This document shows positions 52,492 to 61,514 of a DNA stretch of 64,000 bases, in pieces. Under the pieces are notes generated by a model. It had not been told where the DNA came from. It did not search any database and was given only the letters and a program-made list of their open reading frames with translations. The translations under genes and the position numbers were made by a program. Every line of letters starts with the position of its first letter. Position 1 is the first letter of the stretch. The DNA comes from an uncultured Bacteroides sp. GTDB taxonomy: Bacteria > Bacteroidota > Bacteroidia > Bacteroidales > Bacteroidaceae. The stretch spans positions 104,174 through 168,173 of the forward strand of contig NZ_URFY01000004.1 of NCBI RefSeq assembly GCF_900547205.1. The letters run 5' to 3'.

Positions 52492-55400
52492 TTATTTAAA
52501 AGTCATTTGAAAACCTAAGTTAATCACACGTTGTGTAGGATATTTCAATCCGTTGCCACCGCCCATTTCCGGATCCCACTCCTTAAATGGAGAGAAAGTC
52601 AGTAGGTTGGAGCCACTCAGATAAAAACGCATATTCTTAAATGTATATCCCAATTCTGCATTCTTCAGTTTCAGGAAAGCGGCATTTCTTAACCAATAAT
52701 CCGAGTACTCTGTATTGTGAGAGTTCGATTCTACAGAAAGGCGCGGATACTTGGCATTCGGATTCGGATTGGCTTCCGACCAATAGCTGTCTGCTATAAA
52801 CTGGCGTACGTTAGTCAGCGTAGTATCTCCGAACGGATGGATGCCACTCATCATCAATGACACGCGTGCCGCTCCCTGAAAGAAGAATGAACAATCCCAA
52901 TTCTTCCATTTGATAGACGGACCGAATCCATATATAATCTCCGGATTGGTGGGATATCCCATGTATACTTTGTCGTTGTTGTCTATGATACCGTCTCTCT
53001 CACCATATACATTGGGCTGGTCCAGATACCAGATATCACCCGGCAACACAGGAAGTCCCTTGCCTTGGTTTGGAGCATTCCTTATACTTTCTTCGTCGGG
53101 GAACAAACCGTTGCTCGCCCATCCCATCAGCATATCTACGGAATGTCCTACTTTCGACTTCCACGGATACTCTAAGAACGACGGTTCATCCTGTTCCAAC
53201 ACTGTATTGTGCGCATAAGTAAATGTGCTTTTGAAGGAGATGAACAAATCTTTGTTTACCTGCTTATTGTAGTCGAGCGAAAACTCCAGACCTTTATTCT
53301 CCATCTTTCCGGTATTCGCATAGATGGTGGCTCTGGTCAATCCCGAATACTGCGGGATACTACCTGTGCGACTCATGAATATATCGGAACGGGTTTCTTT
53401 GAAGATATCCACATTCAGGTTGAGTGCATTGAAGAATTGCATATCCATACCAATGTTCCATTTTTCACCTGTTTCCCATGTCATCTCATTGTTCTGATAA
53501 CGTTTCCACAACGGACCTTTATAAGTTTTATTCTGATTCACGCCAAAAGTATAATCATAGGGGCTACCTGCCAGTGTGATATCAGATAGATAAGCGAAAC
53601 GCCCAGCACCCGTATCGTCATTACCAACCAATCCCCATGAGGCTCTTAGTTTCAGTTTTGAAACGTAGGGACGAATGTTATCCCAGAACTTTTCTTCAGA
53701 GATGTTGTATCCGATGGCAAATGAAGGGAAGAAGCCGAAGCGTTTGTTTTTAGCAAAGTTTTCGGAACCGTTGTAACCGAAGTTCACTTCAGCCAGGTAT
53801 TTTCCATCGTACATATAAGACGCGCGGCCGGCGATACCTTGTTTTCGTTTAGGAAGTGATTCCAGCAACGTGTTTGGCTGCAATACATTGTATTGGTTTT
53901 GGTTGTAAAGGAACATCACGTTCAGATCGTGCACGTCATTGAATGTATGTTGATACTCCAACATGGCTTGCACGTAAAGTTTACGGTCGCCTGTCGCACT
54001 CTTATCATAATTCAACTGGGTAGATTGCTCCGTTCCATTCACACGCTTCAGGGCAAAGTCCATTGTTTCACGATCATAATCGGTAATGGCAAATTTATTA
54101 TATCTACTAGTCTGTTTATTAACCGACTGCGACCAGTTCTTGAACGAAAACAAACCGGAGAAACGCAGCCCTTCCAAAAGCATATCCAGCTTTTGCTCCA
54201 ACTTGAAGTTTGCTGTTACTGTTGTGTCAAACTGCTTTTTATATCCGGTCACGTATTCCGCTACCGGGTTACGATAACCGTCATCATACGGACCACCGGG
54301 CTTGTCGCCCCACAGCACTCCGGTATAACCGGTAAACATACCTGCGGGATACATCACGGGGAAATCCACCGGATTAGAAATCTGCGACAAGCCGAAAATA
54401 TCGTTTGTCGACTTTTCAGGTCCTTTCCAGTCACGGATAGAGAGGTTCAGTCCCAATCCTATCTTGGTGGTTGAGGTCACCTTGACATTCAGGTTGTTGA
54501 CAAACTCGTAATTAAAGAAGTTGATGTTGTTATTGTAGGAGAAGTAATCCTTACTGATGGAACGCAGGTTACCGTCGCTGTGGCGGAAGCTACCGCTCAT
54601 GAAGTAATCCATCTTCTTGTTGCCGCCACGGATATTGAAATTGAAACGTTGTGCGTAAGAGTTCTTCTTGAACATCTCGTCATACCAGTTCACGTTGGGA
54701 TAGATATACGGATTCCTTCCGGCAATGGTTCCGGCTATTTTCTCACTACTATAAGGAGTGGCGCTTGAGCCCGGACGGGAAGTTGCTTCGTTGTACATAT
54801 TCATGTAGGTGACACCGTCCACCATTTCGGCCACATCAGACATTTGGCTCACTGCTGTCTCCAGACGGAAGTTAATCACCGGTTTTTCCAGATTCTCTCC
54901 AGTCTTGGTTGTCACAATCATCACGCCATTCGCACCACGTGTACCATACAATGCCGTAGCCGTAGCATCCTTTAAGATAGAAAAGCTTTCGATAGCTTCC
55001 GGATCAAGACGATTCAATTCACTGCCCGAAGCCTCTACGCCGTCAATCACAATCAGAGCACCCGTTGCACCGCTAAAGGTAGATTTGCCACGAATCCAAA
55101 AGCTAGCGCCGTCGGCTCCCGGTTCACCGCTGCGCTGCACGGCAATCACTCCCGCCATACGTCCGGCAAAGGCAGAAGAAAGGCTGGAAGAAGGAACTTG
55201 TAGTTCGGCAGGTCTGATTTGTTCCACCGAACCCACCATCGAAGCTTTTTTCTGTCCGGCTCCGAAGGCGGTAACAACAACTTCTCCCAGTTGGGCGGTC
55301 GATTCATACAGCTCTATGGCATACATTTTCAGGTTGGATACAGTAAGCTCTTTCGTATCGTATCCGATGTAGGAGATGATTAATACATCATTCACTTGAC

Positions 55401-55689
55401 AGTTGATGGTAAACTCACCGTTAACATTGGTAACAGTACCCGTGGTTTGTCCTTTCACTTGTACGGTTCCACCAATAACCGGTTCTTTCGTCATTCCATC
55501 ATAGACTACACCTTTCACGGTAGTCTTCGTGTTTTTCTGCTGCTCCGTTTTCAGCACTTCTTCTTTGCTGTCCAATCGCACGTTTTCTGCCAAGACTGGA
55601 GTTGCACATAAAAGAAATGAAAAAGGCAATACGGCTTTCATCAGTTGAAATGCCCGCTTTGTCCCGGATGTCATTTTCTCTATTCGCAT
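52492..55689 (-). CDS. SusC-like TonB-dependent transporter of the divergent host-glycan locus
   Basis: 1065 residues from MRIEKMTSGTKRA (55689). The frame opens at 55758, but a -7 box at 55740-55747 lies inside that extension and rules it out. Signal peptide FSFLLCATPVLAE; carboxypeptidase-like domain (VKGVVYDGMTKEPVIGGTVQVKG); plug with FWIRGKSTFSGATGALIVIDGVEASG and YGTRGANGVMIVTTKTGENLEKP; barrel ending RVINLGFQMTFK. No STN. First gene of a five-gene minus-strand operon with SusD, M60, GH88 and DUF2264. Confidence 0.94.
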   Translation of the reverse strand: MRIEKMTSGTKRAFQLMKAVLPFSFLLCATPVLAENVRLDSKEEVLKTEQQKNTKTTVKGVVYDGMTKEPVIGGTVQVKGQTTGTVTNVNGEFTINCQVNDVLIISYIGYDTKELTVSNLKMYAIELYESTAQLGEVVVTAFGAGQKKASMVGSVEQIRPAELQVPSSSLSSAFAGRMAGVIAVQRSGEPGADGASFWIRGKSTFSGATGALIVIDGVEASGSELNRLDPEAIESFSILKDATATALYGTRGANGVMIVTTKTGENLEKPVINFRLETAVSQMSDVAEMVDGVTYMNMYNEATSRPGSSATPYSSEKIAGTIAGRNPYIYPNVNWYDEMFKKNSYAQRFNFNIRGGNKKMDYFMSGSFRHSDGNLRSISKDYFSYNNNINFFNYEFVNNLNVKVTSTTKIGLGLNLSIRDWKGPEKSTNDIFGLSQISNPVDFPVMYPAGMFTGYTGVLWGDKPGGPYDDGYRNPVAEYVTGYKKQFDTTVTANFKLEQKLDMLLEGLRFSGLFSFKNWSQSVNKQTSRYNKFAITDYDRETMDFALKRVNGTEQSTQLNYDKSATGDRKLYVQAMLEYQHTFNDVHDLNVMFLYNQNQYNVLQPNTLLESLPKRKQGIAGRASYMYDGKYLAEVNFGYNGSENFAKNKRFGFFPSFAIGYNISEEKFWDNIRPYVSKLKLRASWGLVGNDDTGAGRFAYLSDITLAGSPYDYTFGVNQNKTYKGPLWKRYQNNEMTWETGEKWNIGMDMQFFNALNLNVDIFKETRSDIFMSRTGSIPQYSGLTRATIYANTGKMENKGLEFSLDYNKQVNKDLFISFKSTFTYAHNTVLEQDEPSFLEYPWKSKVGHSVDMLMGWASNGLFPDEESIRNAPNQGKGLPVLPGDIWYLDQPNVYGERDGIIDNNDKVYMGYPTNPEIIYGFGPSIKWKNWDCSFFFQGAARVSLMMSGIHPFGDTTLTNVRQFIADSYWSEANPNPNAKYPRLSVESNSHNTEYSDYWLRNAAFLKLKNAELGYTFKNMRFYLSGSNLLTFSPFKEWDPEMGGGNGLKYPTQRVINLGFQMTFK

Positions 55690-55739
55690 TTTATCAATAT
55701 TAAAGGTTAAAAAGAAAATTGTTTTAGATGTCGACATTG

Positions 55740-55747
55740 CAAAGATA
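55740..55747 (-). promoter_or_regulatory. -7 box of the SusC operon
   Basis: On the minus strand TATCTTTG, leaving about 45 nt before the ATG at 55689. In the place of a -33 box lies a palindrome, ATATTTCCC-TA-AGGGATATAT (55757-55777), suggesting activator control. Confidence 0.6.
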
Positions 55748-55756
55748 AGTTTTGGC

Positions 55757-55863
55757 ATATTTCCCTAAGGGATATATTGTTTATTTGAGGGGGTAGTAAT
55801 GTGCAATACGGTGATTTATAGTGCGATTACACAAAATATCCCCTATTGTAGACAAAATCTCCC
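55757..55863. promoter_or_regulatory. Candidate operators: a TCCC-type palindrome and a 21-bp direct repeat
   Basis: The palindrome at 55757-55777 has ATATTTCCC half-sites. Further on, ACAAAATATCCCC (55831-55843) and ACAAAATCTCCC (55852-55863) are direct repeats 21 bp apart, just before the -7 box of the second M60 gene. All share an ATnTCCC half-site, so one regulator could serve both divergent promoters. No regulator gene was found in this locus. Confidence 0.5.
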
Positions 55864-55884
55864 TGTATTTTCATCAATAATGCC

Positions 55885-55892
55885 TAGATTTG
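55885..55892 (+). promoter_or_regulatory. -7 box of the M60-led plus-strand operon
   Basis: TAGATTTG matches TAnnTTTG, 47 nt before the ATG at 55940. No TTTG -33 box; the direct repeats with TCCC half-sites end 21 nt upstream. Confidence 0.5.
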
Positions 55893-55939
55893 GCTTTTGA
55901 AAAACAATTGTTCCATTTAAACGACTAAAACCTATTTTC

Positions 55940-57469
55940 ATGAAAACAAAGACATGGTTACTTATCGCACTTTGCAGCGTGGGAGTCAATGTATCGGCTC
56001 AATCCGGTTCTTACTCCACGCAAGCCATCACCAAAGACTTGAATTACTTTACCGACTGGACGGGATCAGCATTGGTGGGCAACTTCAAAAACAAACAACT
56101 ACAAAAGTTTCAAAGTCCATTAATGAAGGATTTGGCGGCAAAAATTGCCGAAGGCGATTATCAATCTCAGTACAAATTGAATACGTATAAGGCTATTCCA
56201 TCTAATAAGGTACTCGAAAATCAACTGAAGTTGTTCGACGGATACAGTCGCTACGAGAATATAACAGGCGTCTATCTCGAACAAGGAGAAAACGTAGTAT
56301 TGGTGGGCGACCTTCACGGGCGTGATGTCAGTTTGCTTATACCCGACTGGACTCGTCAGCCTACACCGGGATTTGCACCGACCAAAGACCCTGAGGGATG
56401 GGGACTGAAAAAACAGGAGATTCCCCTGCATGAAGGTGTCAATGTAATCTATGTGCGTAAATCAGGGAATGTGTATCTGAATTATTATGCCGATGATCCG
56501 GAAGTAGCACCCGGTGTTACCGTCCATTTTGTGACCGGCAAAGTGAACGGGTATTTCGATGCGGCTACCCAGTCCAATGAAGAATGGAATAAGCTGCTCG
56601 ACAATGCTATCAGCCCTATTATGGACGTGAAAACCCGGTATATGCAGTTAGCTTATCCGGTAGAGTACCTGAAAAAGTTTGCTTACGGAAAAGGAACCGA
56701 GCTTGCCGAGGATTATGATAAAATCATGCAGCAGCAATATAAGTTCATGGGAGCAGTGAAATACAACCGTATCCCCAACAAGCGTATTCTGGCAAGGGTG
56801 AACTACAACTATTATATGTTTCGTGACGGCGACGGAGTAGCGTTCTTGGGCAATGAAGGCACTATGAAAATGGCTATCGGCCCGCAAGTGACTACCAACT
56901 GGGGTGTAAACCACGAAATAGGTCACGTGATGCAAATGCGTCCTCAAATGACGTGGGGCGGCATGACGGAAGTCAGCAATAACTTATTCTCCATGTACGC
57001 TACCATGAATTTAGGATCACCCAGTCGTTTGACTAAGAACAAAGTCTATGATGCTGCTTTCAAGCAGGTGCTCGATGCCGATTCTACGAAATTTATTCTC
57101 GCCGTGAATGATCCTTTCCATAAGTTAGTGCCGTTCTGGCAATTGCAGATATACTTCAGTGGTAAAGGATATACCGATTTCTATGCAGACCTGATGGAAC
57201 ATATGCGCACACATCCGCACAAAGGGACAAGAAATGCCTCTATCCATAATATGTATGAGTTCATCAAGGTGTGTTGCGACCTTACCAAGACCGACTTAAC
57301 GGAGTTCTTCGATAAATGGGGCTTCTTTGAAACAGGAAAATATACCATAAACGACTATAGCAGATACGATTTCGACATCACTCCCAAGATGGTGGACGAG
57401 GTCAAACAGTACATTGCTTCCAAGAATTACCCCAAACCCGATAAAGATATTACGCGTCTCACAGACTAA
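55940..57469 (+). CDS. M60-family metallopeptidase, exported, compact form
   Basis: 509 residues; signal peptide ends VNVSAQ and has no lipobox. It lacks the BACON and binding domains of the other M60 protein in this locus. The peptidase domain carries His325 and His329 in HEIGH, Glu326 and Glu344 in GGMTEVSNN. Shared segments with the paralogue at 47967: VVLVGDLHGRDVSLLIPDW, VNVIYVRKSGNVYLNYY, HFVTGKVNGYFDAATQSNEEWNKLLDNA, LVPFWQLQIYFSGKGY and LTEFFDKWGFF. Probably cleaves O-glycoprotein substrates in the periplasm after import. First gene of the operon with the lyase/GH95 fusion and GH109. Confidence 0.92.
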   Translation: MKTKTWLLIALCSVGVNVSAQSGSYSTQAITKDLNYFTDWTGSALVGNFKNKQLQKFQSPLMKDLAAKIAEGDYQSQYKLNTYKAIPSNKVLENQLKLFDGYSRYENITGVYLEQGENVVLVGDLHGRDVSLLIPDWTRQPTPGFAPTKDPEGWGLKKQEIPLHEGVNVIYVRKSGNVYLNYYADDPEVAPGVTVHFVTGKVNGYFDAATQSNEEWNKLLDNAISPIMDVKTRYMQLAYPVEYLKKFAYGKGTELAEDYDKIMQQQYKFMGAVKYNRIPNKRILARVNYNYYMFRDGDGVAFLGNEGTMKMAIGPQVTTNWGVNHEIGHVMQMRPQMTWGGMTEVSNNLFSMYATMNLGSPSRLTKNKVYDAAFKQVLDADSTKFILAVNDPFHKLVPFWQLQIYFSGKGYTDFYADLMEHMRTHPHKGTRNASIHNMYEFIKVCCDLTKTDLTEFFDKWGFFETGKYTINDYSRYDFDITPKMVDEVKQYIASKNYPKPDKDITRLTD

Positions 57470-57488
57470 ATCATAAGAGAAAGAAAAC

Positions 57489-60400
57489 ATGATGAAATTA
57501 TTGTTTAAGATAAGCCTCGCAGCCAGAAGTATCATGCTTCTGGCGGTGATGCTGATTGCCGGAAGTGCATGGAGCCAACCGGACTTTCTGCCACAACATC
57601 CCCGGTTATTATTCACCAAAGCCGAAGAACCGGCGGTGAAACGTCTCATCCGTACTGACCCGCTAGCCGGCAAACTGGCACAGTTTCTAAAAGCAAAAGC
57701 GGACTCACTGCTCGATACTCCCCAGATACCTTACGCTCTTGATAAATATGGTGCGCTGCTGCATACCTCCAGAGCATATGTGGCACGGTTGACAACCTTA
57801 TCGCTAGCCTATCGGATTTACGGAGACAAGAAGTATGCTGACAAAGTGAATGAAACACTTTTGTGGGTATGCAATTATCCCGACTGGCATAATGCGCACT
57901 ATCTGGATACGGCCGAGATGACAACTGCGGTAGCCATTGCCTACGACTGGCTCTACGACGTACTGCCGCCGGAAACGAAAGAGCAAGTGAAACGCTGTAT
58001 TCATGACCGCGCGATAAGCGTTGTATTGAACGAATACGAAAAGGGCAGTGCAGGAAGCTGGGCTAAACGCGAAACTAACTGGAACGTAGTCTGCAACTCC
58101 GGCATGACAATGGGAGCATTGGCAATAGCAGAAGATTATCCCGCCGAAGTAACTACAGTTCTACAGAATGCAGCGAAATACATTCCTAACTGTCTGAAAC
58201 ACTTCTCTCCCGACGGAGTGTGCTATGAAGGGCCAGCCTACTGGGGATATACTACATCCTACCTCTCCATGTACCTGAAAGCAGTCATGGACAACGGCGG
58301 TGACAAAGGGAATATCGCCCAACTGCCCGGTATGTCACGCACGGCATTATACTACAAACGCACGCTTACCCCCTCCGGGCAGAAGTTCTTCTTTGGCAAC
58401 GCACATGACGAAGCAGTCAACTTACCGAGCTTCTTCCTTTTCAGCAAACTATATAAGCAACCTGAAATAGCCGTATGGTGCCGGAATGAACTATCGAAAA
58501 CCATCGAACAGAATGCCCCCTTGCATCAGATGTTCTTCTTATCCTTACCGTGGTTTGATGCAGCGCTCGCCGGTTCGTCGGCAGCAGTTCCTGCGTTGGA
58601 GGTATACCACAATGACATCAACGACCTGATAGTATTCAATGGAGACAGAAATGTAAAAGGCTCGATATTCCTGATTGCCAAAGGAGGAGAACCCCGACGA
58701 GCTCACCAGCAATTGGACTGCGGCACTTTCATCGTAGAGAGCGACAGTGTGTGTTGGACCGAAGACCTAGGCTCGGATGATTATAGTTTGCCGGGCTTCT
58801 GGGATCAGCGAGTGAACGGAGAACGGTGGAAGTATTTCAGAAACTCCAACCTGTCACACAATACAATCAGCATTGACCATAAGATTCAGAATGCATTAGG
58901 CGAGGCATTTGTGTGCGAAGAAAAAACGGATGCTCCCCAGCCCTATGCAACACTGAACATGACATCCTTGTACAAAGACCAGGCTAAATCAGTCTACCGC
59001 AAATTCACTTTGCTGGACGACCGGATTATGGAAGTGCGGGATAACATCGAACTTGTCAATCCACAATCCACAGCATCGTGGATTACCGCTACCAAAGCGG
59101 AAGTCACTGCGGCAGGCAATAAAGCTTGTCTCACCCGCAATGGCAAACGCTTCTATATGGAAATCGTCTCTCCCGCCAACGCATCTTTCAAGACTTATCC
59201 TGCTAAAAACACATTTAAAGGAGAATACCCCATTGTGGGCATCACCATGATTGAAGCAGAATGCAAGTTCGACAATGGGAAAGGTGAAATTGTGGTGCGG
59301 ATGAGCAGGGATGAAGAGATGAATGTGCACAATCCCGGGCACGGCCTTCACTTCACCTCTATTCCCAACCGTTGGGATGAAGGCGTTCCTTTGGGCAACG
59401 GAATCATGGGAACCCTTATCTGGCAAAAACAGGATAAACTGAGACTTGCTCTGGACCGTGCCGACTTATGGGACTTGCGTCCGGTAAAGGAGTTCGACGG
59501 GCCATCTTATACCTACAAGTTTATTCAGGATGCAGTAGCCAAAAACGATCTCACCCCGGTATATAAACTCATTGACGAGCGCACTAACAAAGACATTGCC
59601 CCAACGAAGATACCTGCCGGCGCCATCGAGTTTCCTATCGCCGGATTGGGCGAAGTGAAGAGTGTAGATTTGGATATACATACCGCCGTGTGCACCATCA
59701 CTTGGAAGAACGGAGCAGTCGGTCAGTTCTTCACCGGAGCGGAGGATAAAATAGGACATTTCCAATTTACCAATCTCCCGCAGGCCTTGTCTGTCGATTT
59801 GTGTTCTCCCCTTTTTGAAACTCCCGAAGGAGAGAAGGCAAGCGGAACCGCCCTCTCCCGATTGGGATATAAAATGGGAAAAACAGTTCGGAAGGGAAAC
59901 ACCATCAACTACCGTCAGAAAGGGTATGGCGACGTATCCTACGAAATCAGTCTGCGATGGAACTGTCCGGACGAACGCACGATGGAAGGCACCTACTGCC
60001 TCACCACAAGCGGCACGCCGTATAGCGAGCAATCATCTGCCGAAAAGCTTTTGAAAGACTACACAAAGGACTTCCCTACAGCCCGTGCCGAGCACAAAGA
60101 ATGGTGGAAGAATTACTGGCAACAATGCGAAATCCACCTGCCTGACAAGGTATTGGAAAGACAATGGTATCTCGAAATGTATAAATTCGGCGCAGCATCG
60201 CGCAAAGATGCTCCTCCCATCTGTCTGCAAGCCGTGTGGACAGCCGATAATGGGCAGACACCCCCTTGGCGCGGTGATTTTCATAATGACTTGAATACCC
60301 AGCTTAGCTATTGGCCGGGATACGCGTCCAATCATCTGACCGAGTCGTCCGTATTTACCGACTGGCTTTGGCAGATAAAAGCAAATAGCGAAGAATATAC

Positions 60401-61487
60401 CCGCAAGTTCTTCGAGGTAGACGGATTGAACGTAGCTTGCATAGCCACTCTGGACGGAAAGAACATCGGAGGATGGAATCAGTATTCGCACCAACCCACC
60501 GCTTCGGGATGGCTGTCGCATCACTTCTATCTGCAATGGAAATACTCGGCAGACAGCCTCTTCTTACGGGAAAGGGCATATCCTTGGGTAAAGGAAACAG
60601 CACGCTATTTTGAGAATATCTCGGTAAAAGACGGAAACGGTAAACGGAAGCTGCCCTTATCCAGCTCACCGGAAGTGAACGACAACCGACCGGATGCCTG
60701 GTTCACGGAAACCACCAACTTCGACCTCGCTTGTATCCGGTTCACCTACAAGGCAGCCATAGAAATGGCGGAAAGCCTGGGACTGGCGGATGATGCCAAG
60801 CACTGGAAGCAACAACTGGACGAATGGCCCGACTTTGCCACCGACGCCACTGGGCTTACCATTGGCCCCGATTATCCTTTGCGCTATACCCACCGCCATC
60901 TTTCAAATATGCTGGCTATTCATCCTCTGGGATTGCTGGACGTTTCGCAGGGAAAGAAGGTGGAACAACTAATCAAACGTTCCATTCACCATGCAGAGGA
61001 ACTGGGAACAGGAGGCTGGGTAGGCTACACGTACAGTTGGCTCGCCAATCTGCAAGCACGTGTTTTCGACGGCGATGCAGCCGCCCGTTCGCTGCATATC
61101 TTTGCGAAAGCATTCTGCTCGCCCAACAGCTTCCACCTCAATGGCGACCAGTTGAAGAAAGGCTATTCCGGTTTTACATACCGTCCATTTACGTTGGAAG
61201 GCAACTTTGCGTGTGCATCCGCCATTCAGGAAATGCTGTTGCAGAGCCATACCGGTGTTATACGCGTGTTTCCCGCCCTGCCGGAGTATTGGCAAAATGC
61301 ATCTTTCCGCAACATGAGGGCTATGGGAGCGTTTCTTGTCAGTGCGAGCTACAAGGACGGAGCGGTAGAACGAATCTCTATTCTATCTGAAAAGGGAGGC
61401 ACGATGAAGCTATTCAATCCTTTCAGCAGGAGAGTGGAAGAAAGGCAGATGAAGGCGGGAGAAACAATGGAACTGGTTAATCAGTAA
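57489..61487 (+). CDS. Fusion of a heparinase II/III-like lyase and a GH95-like glycosidase
   Basis: 1332 residues; signal peptide MLIAGSAWSQ. The N-terminal half (to about 605) is heparinase II/III-like: an alpha-helical toroid with KRETNWNVVCNSGMTMGAL, CYEGPAYWGYTTSYLSMYLK and FFFGNAHDEAVNLP, then a beta-sandwich with RAHQQLDCGTFIVESDSVCWTEDLG. The C-terminal half (about 610-1332) is GH95-like: NRWDEGVPLGNGIMGTLIW, NDLNTQLSYWPGYASNHLTES with Asn936, LSSSPEVNDNRPDAW with the acid Glu1062, and RYTHRHLSNMLAIHPLG. At the position where GH95 fucosidases have Asn-x-Asn it has Asp-x-Asn (Asp934). Reading frame is continuous through the junction. It could couple uronide cleavage to removal of fucose or L-galactose. 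Confidence 0.88.
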   Translation: MMKLLFKISLAARSIMLLAVMLIAGSAWSQPDFLPQHPRLLFTKAEEPAVKRLIRTDPLAGKLAQFLKAKADSLLDTPQIPYALDKYGALLHTSRAYVARLTTLSLAYRIYGDKKYADKVNETLLWVCNYPDWHNAHYLDTAEMTTAVAIAYDWLYDVLPPETKEQVKRCIHDRAISVVLNEYEKGSAGSWAKRETNWNVVCNSGMTMGALAIAEDYPAEVTTVLQNAAKYIPNCLKHFSPDGVCYEGPAYWGYTTSYLSMYLKAVMDNGGDKGNIAQLPGMSRTALYYKRTLTPSGQKFFFGNAHDEAVNLPSFFLFSKLYKQPEIAVWCRNELSKTIEQNAPLHQMFFLSLPWFDAALAGSSAAVPALEVYHNDINDLIVFNGDRNVKGSIFLIAKGGEPRRAHQQLDCGTFIVESDSVCWTEDLGSDDYSLPGFWDQRVNGERWKYFRNSNLSHNTISIDHKIQNALGEAFVCEEKTDAPQPYATLNMTSLYKDQAKSVYRKFTLLDDRIMEVRDNIELVNPQSTASWITATKAEVTAAGNKACLTRNGKRFYMEIVSPANASFKTYPAKNTFKGEYPIVGITMIEAECKFDNGKGEIVVRMSRDEEMNVHNPGHGLHFTSIPNRWDEGVPLGNGIMGTLIWQKQDKLRLALDRADLWDLRPVKEFDGPSYTYKFIQDAVAKNDLTPVYKLIDERTNKDIAPTKIPAGAIEFPIAGLGEVKSVDLDIHTAVCTITWKNGAVGQFFTGAEDKIGHFQFTNLPQALSVDLCSPLFETPEGEKASGTALSRLGYKMGKTVRKGNTINYRQKGYGDVSYEISLRWNCPDERTMEGTYCLTTSGTPYSEQSSAEKLLKDYTKDFPTARAEHKEWWKNYWQQCEIHLPDKVLERQWYLEMYKFGAASRKDAPPICLQAVWTADNGQTPPWRGDFHNDLNTQLSYWPGYASNHLTESSVFTDWLWQIKANSEEYTRKFFEVDGLNVACIATLDGKNIGGWNQYSHQPTASGWLSHHFYLQWKYSADSLFLRERAYPWVKETARYFENISVKDGNGKRKLPLSSSPEVNDNRPDAWFTETTNFDLACIRFTYKAAIEMAESLGLADDAKHWKQQLDEWPDFATDATGLTIGPDYPLRYTHRHLSNMLAIHPLGLLDVSQGKKVEQLIKRSIHHAEELGTGGWVGYTYSWLANLQARVFDGDAAARSLHIFAKAFCSPNSFHLNGDQLKKGYSGFTYRPFTLEGNFACASAIQEMLLQSHTGVIRVFPALPEYWQNASFRNMRAMGAFLVSASYKDGAVERISILSEKGGTMKLFNPFSRRVEERQMKAGETMELVNQ

Positions 61488-61514
61488 GCAACATACTAAC
61501 TTATTTATTTTTGA

